The position numbers and the translations under genes were made by a program. A stretch of 64,000 nucleotides of DNA from Flavobacteriaceae bacterium Ap0902 (lineage in GTDB: Bacteria > Bacteroidota > Bacteroidia > Flavobacteriales > Weeksellaceae). The notes under the pieces are model-generated. The model was not told where the DNA came from, made no database searches, and saw only the letters and a list, made by a program, of their open reading frames with translations. Shown piece after piece: positions 1-10,400 of the stretch. The first letter of the stretch is position 1. Each line of letters opens with the position of its first letter. The DNA lies in contig WTFG01000001.1 of the NCBI GenBank assembly GCA_009835005.1, positions 248,001-312,000 of the forward strand, in the 5' to 3' direction.

Positions 1-552
1 AGAGGGATGCTTTAACTGCGATAAGGTATCCGCAAAAACTTGCATATGAATTTGTTTAAAGTTCATAAACCTAGCATAATCAAATTGATGCGGATTTTTA
101 GGTGAGGTAATTACATCGATTTTACCATGGGTCAAGAAAACATCCTGTTGATGAACGGTATTGTGATTTTTCTTTAAATAAAACAGAACATTCTCGCCAA
201 TTAGCGTAGAATCTTGGGCTCTTAAAATTTTAGTTTTATACTTATCATATTTCTCAGAAGACTTGTAAATATCTGTAACTTTTAGTTCTAAAAGTTGAGC
301 TTCTGTAGGGAGATTTATAGGTGGCGCTTCATTGATTTGATTATACCGAATAATGCCTAAAATGCTAATTAATACTAAACCTAAAACTGTGAAAACTTGT
401 TTAAATTTTCTTGTAATTATTAGTAGAATCATTAAGGCTAAGACAAAGCCTCCAACATAAAGTAGGCTAGAAGTTTCAATGTCCCCATAGTATCCTAGCA
501 AAATCCCTATCGCTAAAGCAAACGTTAAAAAAGCGAAGGGCTGAAATTTCAT
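1..552 (-). CDS. comEC: ComEC/Rec2-type DNA uptake channel, N-terminal part
   Basis: I translated this region by hand: it is open on the minus strand from an ATG at 552 to the window edge, giving 184 residues of a longer protein. The start (MKFQPFAFLTFALAIGILLG) leads into three hydrophobic segments within the first 70 residues. A periplasmic stretch follows and ends with NPHQFDYARFM, the signature of the ComEC N-terminal domain (DUF4131), where an NP-x-FDY motif is usual. ComEC forms the inner-membrane channel for single-stranded DNA in natural transformation. Its ATG overlaps the stop of lpxB as ATGA, so the two are probably translationally coupled. A comEC-lpxB pairing is common in flavobacteria as far as I know. 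The competence and metallo-beta-lactamase domains lie outside the window. Confidence 0.8.
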   Translation of the reverse strand, partial: MKFQPFAFLTFALAIGILLGYYGDIETSSLLYVGGFVLALMILLIITRKFKQVFTVLGLVLISILGIIRYNQINEAPPINLPTEAQLLELKVTDIYKSSEKYDKYKTKILRAQDSTLIGENVLFYLKKNHNTVHQQDVFLTHGKIDVITSPKNPHQFDYARFMNFKQIHMQVFADTLSQLKHPS

Positions 553-1670
553 CTAGATGATGTGATAAGTTCTATAATCTTGGTTGCTGCTACTTTAGAA
601 GCACCTGTTCCCCCTAATTTTTGGCGAAGTTCTGCAAATGATTCTAGCATTTTTTCTCTTGCCGGACCTTCCAGTATGGCATTCAATTCCCTTTGAATAT
701 TGGTATGCGTTAACTCCCTTTGAATGAGTTCTGTCACCACTTCTTTATCCATAATCAAATTCACCAGCGAAATATATTGAATATGTTTCACCAGTCTTTT
801 CCCAATTTCATAAGAGATAAAACTACCTTTATAGCAAACTACTTCTGGCACATTTAATAGAGCCGTTTCTAAAGTTGCAGTTCCAGAGGTAACCAACGCA
901 GCATGAGACAATTGCAATAAATTATAAGTCTGGTTTTCTACCACACGGGTCTGGTCATTTAAAAAAGATTGATAAAAAGATCTTTCTTGTCCAGGAGCAC
1001 CCGCAATCACAAATTGATATGCAGGGAAATTTTTGGTAACAGAAAGCATAATAGGTAACTTGGTATTAATTTCTTGTTTGCGACTACCTGGTAATAACGC
1101 AATAATGGGTCTATTATCCAAACCCCATTTGGTTTTAAATTTTTCTAAATCAGGTGTCTCTCTTTGTTCAATCGCATCAATTAAGGGATGCCCTACAAAA
1201 TCCACCTCATAATCCCATTGGTTAAGGTAATAGTCTTTTTCAAAAGGGAGGATAACAAGCATTTTATCAATCACCTGTTTGATTTTCTTTACCCGACCGC
1301 CCTTCCAAGCCCAAACTTGCGGAGATATATAATATACCGTTTTGATTCCAAGGGATTTCACAAAAGGCGCAATCCGTAGATTAAAACCAGGATAATCAAT
1401 GAATATTACCACATCTGGCGACCAAGATTGAATGTCTTTCTTACAAGTAGCAATATTTTTAAAAATGGTTCTTAGATTCATAATCACCTCAGAAAACCCC
1501 ATAAAAGCCAAGTCCCGATAATGCTTTACCAAAGTGCCACCCACTTTTTGCATTAAATCACCCCCCCAAAAACGAAATGTTGCATCTGCATCCTGCTGCA
1601 GGATTTCCTTCATCAAATTGCTTCCGTGCAGATCGCCAGAAGCCTCACCCGCTATGATATAGTATTTCAT
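549..1670 (-). CDS. lpxB: lipid-A-disaccharide synthase
   Basis: LpxB joins UDP-2,3-diacylglucosamine and lipid X to form the disaccharide core of lipid A at the cytoplasmic face of the inner membrane. The protein has the family N-terminus (IIAGEASGDLHG), a GGDLM element, the SPQVWAWK segment and the donor-site region with LPGSRKQEI and TSGTATLE, all characteristic of glycosyltransferase family 19. I prefer the ATG at 1670 (MKYYIIAGEASG) because the family starts right before this strand; an in-frame ATG at 1688 would add six residues. The length of about 373 residues is normal. The gene overlaps comEC downstream by four bases. No promoter is obvious in the 120 bases upstream. Confidence 0.95.
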   Translation of the reverse strand: MKYYIIAGEASGDLHGSNLMKEILQQDADATFRFWGGDLMQKVGGTLVKHYRDLAFMGFSEVIMNLRTIFKNIATCKKDIQSWSPDVVIFIDYPGFNLRIAPFVKSLGIKTVYYISPQVWAWKGGRVKKIKQVIDKMLVILPFEKDYYLNQWDYEVDFVGHPLIDAIEQRETPDLEKFKTKWGLDNRPIIALLPGSRKQEINTKLPIMLSVTKNFPAYQFVIAGAPGQERSFYQSFLNDQTRVVENQTYNLLQLSHAALVTSGTATLETALLNVPEVVCYKGSFISYEIGKRLVKHIQYISLVNLIMDKEVVTELIQRELTHTNIQRELNAILEGPAREKMLESFAELRQKLGGTGASKVAATKIIELITSSR

Positions 1671-1787
1671 TGGATTATGCTTACTCACAAAAATAGTAAA
1701 ATGGTTGTATTAAACTTAATTTAATAATTTTAAAACATGATAAAAGTCATTTTAAAGGTTTACAAATAAATTGTTAAATTCGTTAAT

Positions 1788-1874
1788 GCCAAGTTAAAGT
1801 AATGCATATTTAGCTTAAAACCAATGTGTAAAGGGGAGCAAGTTCGAATCTTGTCTTTAGCTTGGCTTTTTTTA
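1788..1874 (+). ncRNA. tRNA-like structured element at island edge
   Basis: Bases 1788-1799 pair with 1855-1866 over 12 positions, with one G.U wobble. Inside lies a five-base-pair hairpin with a seven-base loop that reads GTTCGAATC (1842-1850), a perfect T-arm consensus. If the inner seven pairs of the long stem are read as an acceptor stem (1793-1799 with 1855-1861), the element is 70 nt long, close to tRNA size. I cannot form a D-arm or an anticodon stem, and no CCA follows. A run of seven T follows at 1867-1873, as in an intrinsic terminator. It may be a decayed tRNA that served as an integration site for the island, or a small structured RNA. A functional tRNA is unlikely. Confidence 0.4.
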
Positions 1875-1885
1875 AATGATATATC

Positions 1886-3259
1886 ATGATAAATCGTAGA
1901 AAGTTTATTTATAGTACATCTTTAGGTTTATTATCTCTTAGTTTATTTCCTTCCCCTACAATACTTGCTGAATTAGATGAGCGGGCAAACGTGACTTCCA
2001 ATAAAGATTTAAATAGTAGATTGTTAAGAGCATCTCAAATAAGAAAAAAGGGGAAGCTACGAAGAGCGAAGCATCTATACTATAAAATTATTGAAGATTA
2101 TCCAAAAGATATCCGAGCCTATGACGGTTTAAGAAAAACCTTTCTTACAGGAGGTAAGAATGAGCTGGAAATCTTGAAAATATATGAATTGGCTTATGCA
2201 AATCATCCAGAAATTCCTGAAATTAAAGCGCGATTAGCTAGTGAATATATTCGAATTGCTCTTGGAAACAAAAAAATTCTAAATCAAATAAATAATCATG
2301 ATAAGTTGCTAAAAAATGCAAAGAAAATTTTTAAATTTTTAGCAGAAAATTACCCTAATAGGGAAGAGTATAAAGCGCAACTTCAAAAAGTGAGAAAAAA
2401 GATTAGAGCTCAAGCAGATGAGATCGATGCTAGAAGTAATGTTTTACTAAAAGAGGAAAGATCAAAGAGAAGAAAAAAATATCGACAAAGATTTAAGAGC
2501 GCATCTATTGAAGAAATAGTAGAAAAACTTGGAGAACTTCTCAAAAAACCAAAAAATGATTTTCGAGATAAACATATTAAAGAACTTTATCAAATATTAA
2601 TCAGAAGATTAAATAAAATTGAGGAATTTGATAGGGCTTATGAATACGCTAAGGAGTTTTATGAGTTTAATAATTATGATACAACTGCCCTTTTCTTAGT
2701 TTATAAATTTGCCAAAAAAACAGAGAAGTATAATGAATTAGTCTTAATTGCTGAAAATAATCATACGCTTAAAAATAATTTCTGGTCTAATCTAAGTAGG
2801 TTTGATGCTTATTTTTTAATGTATAGAAAAGGTCATTCTTATGATTTAATAAAACTTGATGAAGTGCTAAATGAAATAGAAAGAATGATTCAACTTCCTC
2901 AACATAATCAAGAGTTTTATTTAAGAAAAATTAAAATAACTATTAGAAAGAAGGAATACAGAGAGGCTAAAGAATTATTATTATCATTTGGGGAAAGAAT
3001 TATAGCTACAAATAACCTTCATAATGTTTTATTGTTTTTAACGCTGGTTACGCAGTATTATAAAAAGATAGGAAAAAGAAATTTAGCCTTACAAATCATA
3101 AATTTAGCACTGAATAATAAGACCACGATAACAGAAGATGATTCATTATATAAAATCTGTTCTAATATACTAGCAGATGCTAAATTTGAGAATGAGCATC
3201 ATATCAAAAGATTAAATAGAATTAAAACTAAATTGCTCACAAACTTAAAAGAGAGTTAA
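1886..3259 (+). CDS. Tat-signal TPR-like protein of unknown role
   Basis: The protein has 457 residues. Its start, NRRKFIYSTSLGLLSL, resembles a twin-arginine signal followed by a hydrophobic stretch and an ALA-like cleavage region near residue 28. Residues 40-130 look like tetratricopeptide repeats (a helical segment ending in a YYKIIEDYP pattern, then LRK...YELAYANHP). The middle is very rich in Lys and Arg and likely forms a long helical or coiled segment (residues 145-215). More helical-repeat sequence follows to the end. I do not recognise a named family. It overlaps the next gene by one base (TAATG) and is the first of three genes leading into the RHS toxin, so a role in assembly or export of that protein is possible. 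This is an inference from position only. Confidence 0.7.
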   Translation: MINRRKFIYSTSLGLLSLSLFPSPTILAELDERANVTSNKDLNSRLLRASQIRKKGKLRRAKHLYYKIIEDYPKDIRAYDGLRKTFLTGGKNELEILKIYELAYANHPEIPEIKARLASEYIRIALGNKKILNQINNHDKLLKNAKKIFKFLAENYPNREEYKAQLQKVRKKIRAQADEIDARSNVLLKEERSKRRKKYRQRFKSASIEEIVEKLGELLKKPKNDFRDKHIKELYQILIRRLNKIEEFDRAYEYAKEFYEFNNYDTTALFLVYKFAKKTEKYNELVLIAENNHTLKNNFWSNLSRFDAYFLMYRKGHSYDLIKLDEVLNEIERMIQLPQHNQEFYLRKIKITIRKKEYREAKELLLSFGERIIATNNLHNVLLFLTLVTQYYKKIGKRNLALQIINLALNNKTTITEDDSLYKICSNILADAKFENEHHIKRLNRIKTKLLTNLKES

Positions 3260-4470
3260 TGAAAAAATTTTATTGTTTTGTTTTAATTATAATAAATTTA
3301 GTTACTTCTGCCCAAGTTGCGATTTCCGAGGTTTACTATGATACCCCAGTTATAGAAAGAATAGATAAATCACCTTATGCATATGCTGGTGAATTTATAG
3401 AATTATTCAATTACACAACAGCTGATATTGATATTTCTAATTGGATAATTTCTGACAGTTACGGAAATGAAATTATTCCCAATGGAACAATCATAGAAGC
3501 AGGTCAATTTATTATACTTAGAAGATCAATTTCTGGATATGATTCTGATAAAACTTCTTCAGATGATTATTTCTATAAAATGTTTAAAGAAGTAAACGTC
3601 TTGCAAGATTATGATAGAAAGTTATTGCCTAGTACAAATATAATATTAAATAATTACAAAGAAGAAGTCACTTTAAAAGCTAAAACTTTTAATGGAAATC
3701 AATTAGATAAAACTTATATCATTTCTACAGTTAGTTGGGAATGTAAAAATAAAAGACTCGCAGGACAGAGGTGTGATAGTTATCGTTATACGGATGCTCT
3801 AATAAATGGACATCTAAACTACAATAAAGATTATTATGTTAAATCCTTTCAAAGGGATGCGTCTAATATGCGTGTAAAGGATGTCATAATTTCAAGAGAA
3901 AGTCAATTTAGAAGAGCTACCCCATTTAGCCTAGACTTTATGTTTGATTTAATAGACTTACTGGAGATAGAGCAATTTCAAGAAATCCTTGGAAATAATC
4001 CTTGTATAATAACAGGGGGTGGGCATAATGTTAATAATGTTTTAAATACGCATTGTAATAATAATATTCCCACAATCTCTATTAATGACTTTGTGGTTAA
4101 GCCAAAGGCAATTAAATGTTTTAAATATGACAGTGCTGGCAATCAACTAAACGATTATGATTGTGAAAACGAGAAGACCGTGACAGTTAATCCTGTAGCG
4201 AACGTTGAAAATTATGAGAATTATTTTTATTTAGCACCAAACCCTACCAAAAACATCACAACCCTTAGTTGGGATGCAGTGGTAAATTCAATGATAGCGA
4301 ACATAGAGATTGTCCCATTGAATGGAGGTTTTAATATTCCAATTGCATCTAATATGATTAATGACAGAGCGGTGAGGGTAGATATGTCCCCTTATCCCAG
4401 TGGTATATATGTTGTAAGGTTCCATCTAACCTCGGATATTGTTGTTACCAAGCATTTAATGAAGCATTAA
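3259..4470 (+). CDS. lamin-tail domain protein with T9SS sorting domain
   Basis: A Sec signal peptide covers about residues 1-20 (ends TSAQVAISEV). Residues 20-110 match a lamin tail domain: the ISEVYYD start, GEFIELFNYT, ISNWIISDSYGN and GQFIILRR are its usual landmarks. The last 80 residues (from YFYLAPNPTKNITTLSW to GIYVVRFHL and a basic end) form a type A T9SS C-terminal sorting domain. The protein is therefore probably exported across the outer membrane by the type IX system and attached to the surface or released. It sits between the TPR protein (one-base overlap) and the RHS gene (10-base gap), so the three are likely co-transcribed. The RHS protein lacks a sorting domain, which makes this neighbour a candidate export or anchoring partner. 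Confidence 0.8.
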   Translation: MKKFYCFVLIIINLVTSAQVAISEVYYDTPVIERIDKSPYAYAGEFIELFNYTTADIDISNWIISDSYGNEIIPNGTIIEAGQFIILRRSISGYDSDKTSSDDYFYKMFKEVNVLQDYDRKLLPSTNIILNNYKEEVTLKAKTFNGNQLDKTYIISTVSWECKNKRLAGQRCDSYRYTDALINGHLNYNKDYYVKSFQRDASNMRVKDVIISRESQFRRATPFSLDFMFDLIDLLEIEQFQEILGNNPCIITGGGHNVNNVLNTHCNNNIPTISINDFVVKPKAIKCFKYDSAGNQLNDYDCENEKTVTVNPVANVENYENYFYLAPNPTKNITTLSWDAVVNSMIANIEIVPLNGGFNIPIASNMINDRAVRVDMSPYPSGIYVVRFHLTSDIVVTKHLMKH

Positions 4471-4480
4471 ATAATGAGGC

Positions 4481-7400
4481 ATGAAGAAAATCAAATTTTT
4501 TTTAATTCTGCTAATTTTTTTTACATCTAAGATAATTTGCTCACAAGAAGTTATCCAGTTAAAAGTTGATAAATCTGGTTATTTAGAATCTTCTTCTAAT
4601 AGTACGTCAGCAAATAAAAGAGGTACAGCATCCAAAGATGTAGTACCCACAATTAATGGAGAATTAAATGTTAACGCACAAGGAGCCTTAACCTACACGG
4701 TGCCAATAGAAGTGTTTAAAGGAATTAATGATTTTCAACCCAATTTAGCTTTGGCTTATTCTAGTGATGGTGGTAATGGACAGGCAGGCTATGGATGGAA
4801 TATTGTTGGTTTATCTACAATCACCAGGGGTGGTAAATCAAAAAATATAGATGGTGTGTACGAAGGACCACGGTTTGATGAGAGTGATCCTTTTTATTTA
4901 GATGGGCAAAGGCTAATTGGCTTTAATTATTTACCCAATAGTGGTGTCACAGAGGTTTATTCTACGATTAAAGTTTCTAAAATTAATGAGGGGGCGTATA
5001 AGTTTATGGTTCAATATCCAGACGGGAAAATTGCGAAATATTTAAAAGTCGCCCCAAGGCAATATGCTGTAGGTTCAATAGTAGATTCGTATGGCAATGA
5101 AATAGAATACAATTATGTCACTAAGAATAATTCTTTTTATATAGAGTCCATTAAATATGGTAAGACTACGGCGGAACATATTTTTGAAATTAGATTTATT
5201 AGAAAGAATAGAAATCATCCTATAAAAGCATACCGTAATGGTTTAGAATATATTAATAATGAGTATATAACTGGGATTACCATTTCTTCTAAAGAAGATG
5301 GTTTATATAGAAAATATATTTTAACGCATGATATTTCTAGTTTGGGACAAGAAAGGCTTAGATCCATAGATGTTGAAAATAAAGAGGGTGAAAAATTAAA
5401 AACATTAAAATTTAATTATAGTGATTCTACTGCGAATGAAGTAGAATATAGTCAAAAAAACAATGATGGCTTTACGCGTAATGCAGAAAAAATGGGGTCT
5501 GTTACCATGGGAGATTATTTTGGAGATGGAGAGATTTCTGCTACTTATATTTTAGATGAAGGTAATACAAAGAAGTTAGTGAATTCTAAAAAAGGAGTAA
5601 TTAAAGATTTGGGATATGGCGTTAAAGAAATATATACTGGTAAGATTAGAGACTCTAATGGTAAAGTGACTAAACGGGATCAATTGCTTATGATTGATGA
5701 GGTATTTGATGATTACGTTAATATTGAAGGTAGTTATTATACTTCCCAAAAGGTGATTTTCAATTTTTTAGATTTAGCATCAAATGAAAAAAGTTCTTTC
5801 TTTATAAAACTACCACAAGGTTATAGGTTAGAACGAGACGGTTGGTGTGATGGTGAAGGAAAGTATGACAAATATAAGGTTAGAGTTCTAAGAAGTAGTG
5901 CACCAAGATATTATATCTCTGGGGATTTTAATGGGGATGGATTAATGGATATACTTATCCATCAATTACCTCAAAAAGGTTCAAAAATAAAAGATCCCAC
6001 AGGTACTTATTGTGAAAGCTATGACTATGACCCGCTAACAGTAGATATAGGCACTAAATCTTACGTCATTGAGGTCGGAAAGTTAATAAATTCAAGTGAA
6101 GGAATATTAGACATTTCACCATTTGAGTACGTTAATAATGGACTGGATAAAAACAGAGAACATTACCAAATAGAATTTGATGGAGATGGTTTTCCAGAGA
6201 TATTACAATTAAATAAAGAAACTAAAAAAATTGATATTTTAAAAATAGATTATCTAACTAAATCTATAGAAAAAGTAATACCTGAATATGAATTAAAAGA
6301 TTTTACAGATAAAACTCCACTTATTTTTGGGGATTATAATGGGGATGGTCTTACAGATTTTTTAACACCCAAGGTGGTTTATGAATTAACGCAACAAAAT
6401 GGAAATAAGAATTTAATAAATGCGTTAGAAGGCGGAACATCATATAAATGGCATCAATATATTGCTACAGGAAAAACATTCTTACACAAAGAAAGGGATT
6501 TTTCCACAGAAAAATTAGCTTATTTAGCACCATCTTCAAAGTATTATATTAAAGAAGGAGGTAGTTTTTGGAAGAAACTATGGTCTGGACCAATTTATAA
6601 ATATGCTTACTCAGATTATGGGGCAAGTTCTATTATACCAATAGATTTCAACAATGACGGTAAGACAGATTTAATTTCATTCAAAAAATTTGGTAAAGGT
6701 AGATTTCAAGAAAAACTAGCAGAAACAACTGTAGAAAAATTTAATTCCCCAGATGAATTTATTAGTGATAGGGAGCAATGTATTAGGTCGTGTGATGCTG
6801 TTGGTTATCCTGGTGACCCTGGAAGAGATTATTGTTTTAGAGAATGTTATGAGCTTGACGATACCCCTAGACCGCGGAGTATTACAAACAAACTTGTGTT
6901 CATAGAGAATGTATACGATGATGACCATGATTTTAGATTTCTTCAGAACAAAGAGGTAGATTTAAACCAAAAAAATATATCACCATTTTCATTCTTTATC
7001 AATTCACAAGAAAATAATGGATTAGAGGGCTATACAACCAAACTCGTATTGCATGATATTTTATTAAAAAAAGATCATGTATTCACAATAAACGATAATA
7101 ACTTTTTTGAAAACAGAATCAATGAAGTAGATAATAGCTCTGGAGTTATACAACAGGTTGAATATGTACCATTGCAAAATAAAGATAATAGCAAAGGAAA
7201 TCAAAAGGCCTGTTGCAATTATCGTTATAATTTAGAATCTTTAGATTTACCATTCCCTTACTTTATCCACAAACAAGTTCCTGCAAAATTTATGGTGAGT
7301 AAAATCAACACCTTATTTGATGATAAATCTATCACAAAAGAATATAAATACCAGAATGCTATACAACACTTGGATGGCAAAGGTTTTTTAGGTTTCCAAA

Positions 7401-10400
7401 AAACATACATAAGTGATCCATATGAATCTAAATTAGTCAACAAGACGTATCTTCCAAAAGATTTAAAACATCCTATTTTTTGGACAACAAATGTATATGA
7501 TCCACAACTAGATAATCAACTTGTAGAAAAACGATACGGAGATTTGGAAGGTGATTATTTTACTAAATCTCAGATTAGTTATAAGAAATATACACATCGC
7601 AATACACCAGACGCTAACTTGTGGCCTTATCAATATATTTACCATACTACCCAAGAGGTAAATCATGATAGAATTAAGGACATTACCATTACCAAAACGC
7701 ATACTTATGACCTCCAAGGAGATTTACTTTTATTAAGTACAAATACAGACTATAATGGAGAGGGAACATCCATAACAAATTTTGAATATGAACCTACTTG
7801 GTCTGTAGGACAACATTACTATAACGGTAAAATAAAATTTGTTAGAAATATAACTAAAGCATACAATGATACTTTTGAAACAAGAGATGAATACAGTGAT
7901 TTTAATGATGCAGGTATATCTCGTATTCATAAAAAATATGGTAACAAAACAAATGCTGTTACTTCTACCGTGAAGTATGATTCTTATGGTAATAAAGTGT
8001 CTGAAACAGTTTCTGCCAAAAAAGTGTCTAAAACAGCTTCTGCCTCAGGTGTTATTGAACTGACTACAAAATATGGTTATGATGATACTAAGCGTTTTGT
8101 TACAACTATAACAAATCCAGAGGGGTTAAAAGACTCTCTTGAGATTGATATTTATGGCAAGGTTTTACTAGAAATATCTGGCATAGACGATAAAATTAAA
8201 ACTAAACATACCTATGATAATTGGGGTAATCCTTTAACTTCTACAGCATATTATAACACAAATATTGCAAAAACTACAACGCTACATAAGAAAAGTCTTG
8301 AGGGTGGTTCATATAGTCTTACAACTACCACACCAGGAGAACCGCAAAGCATAGTTGTTTTTGACAAATTTGATAGAAAAATCAAAACCAAAACTCAATC
8401 CATTAATAATAAATGGACTGTAGTAGACACAAGGTATGATGTATATGGGAAAAAGATAAAAGTAAGTGAACCTTATTTTGAAAATGAAGGTTCTACATTA
8501 TGGAACACCATAGAATATGATGAATTGGATAGGCCTATTAAACAAACTTTATATACTGGTAAAAGTATCACCACTTGTTATACTGGTAGAACTGTGACAG
8601 TAGATGATGGCGAACAAAAAACTTCTAAAACGATAGACGTATTTGGTAATGTTATTAATCACAAAGATTTAGGAGGGGAGATAAACTATACTTATTATGC
8701 CAATGGAACCTTAAAAGAAGCCAATTATGATGGTGTAGTTGTAACGGTGAAACAAGATGGTTGGGGAAATAAAATAGAATTAAATGATCCTTCTGCTGGT
8801 AAATACGAATATGAGTATGATGATTTAGGTAGGATAGTTTCAGAATCTACCCCAAAAGGAACAACATTATACAATTATGATGATTATGGCAAGTTAATCT
8901 TAGAGACTACAGAAGGAGAAAATACAAAACTATCATTAAAGTACTATTACGATGACATAACTAAATTACCCTCTAAGGTAGTTGGGCATAACGGGAAAGA
9001 CAAGTTTACATATAAAACTAATTATGATGAATATCATCGTATTATAGGTAAAGAAGAAATTACTCCTTATTTTATGTATAAAACAAAGACTAGTTTTGAC
9101 GCATTCCAACGTCCAGATATACTCTCTACAGAAACATTAGTACTTATTAATGGAAAAAAAATTGAGACGAAAGTTAAAAATCATTATGACGAAAACGGAA
9201 TACAAACAAAATTAATAAATCAAAGTACAGGACAGACCTTATGGGAAATAAACCAAGCAAATTCAAAAGGGCAAACAATCAACATGACATATGGAAATGG
9301 TTACCTTGTAACCCAAGGATATGATGATTATTTTCTACCTCAATCCATTTCTCATACTAGGGAATCTAAAACAGCGCTAAGCATAGATTATACATTTGAT
9401 CCACAAAAAGGTATTTTGCTTTCTCGTAGTAATCATGTGTTTAATAAGCACGAGAACTACGAATATGATGCCTTGCATCGTTTGACTAAAGAAATTCTAA
9501 ACGGTAGCACACTTCAGGAATATAGTTATGACAAAAGAGGAAGATTTATTTATAACACACAAATAGGTAAATACAAATATCAAGATACAGATTATAAAAT
9601 CCAAAATATAGGTTTTAATAAAGATGGAGAAGAATTATTAAATGCACGAGGTTTCCATAATATAACTTACAACAGTTATAAAAAAGCGGTAAACATACAT
9701 TTGTCTGGTAAAGAAAGAATTGACTTTAATTACAATATCTTTAAAGATCGTATAGCCATGTATTATGGCAGTGAAGATAAAGATATAAACGCTAGACCGT
9801 TACACAAATATTATTCTTCTGACAAAGCCATAGAGATTAAACACAACCTACAAACAGGAGAAATAGAAGTATTAACTTACTTAGATGGAGACCCCTATTC
9901 TGCCAATGTTTTGCAACGTAACTTTTTCTCTAGGGGGAACAACTCCCCACCAGAAATTTGGTATTTGCATAGAGATTACCAAGCGACTATTCTTGCCATT
10001 ACCAATCAAAAAGGGAACATTCTAGAACAACGCTATTTTGATGCATGGGGTAACCTAAAAGAATACAAAGACTCAACACAAAAATTAGTTGTTGTAACAG
10101 ACAACACCCCTATCCATTTAATTCTTGATAGAGGCTATACAGGGCATGAGCATCTATGGGGAGTAGATTTAATACACATGAATGGGCGATTGTATGATGC
10201 CAAGTTAAGAAGATTCCTCTCCCCAGATAATTTTATACAAAATCCTTACAATACCCAAAACTTTAATAGGTATGGTTATGTTCTGAATAATCCTTTGATT
10301 TATACAGATGCGAGTGGAGAATTTATAGGAGCGGTATTAATAGGTGCAGCCATAGGCTTGTTCACCAAAGCAGTGATTAACATCGCTACTGGGCAAACTT

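Noticed and set aside
1793..1862. Functional tRNA gene
   Set aside because: Acceptor and T-arms fit, but the D-arm and anticodon stem cannot be formed and no CCA follows.
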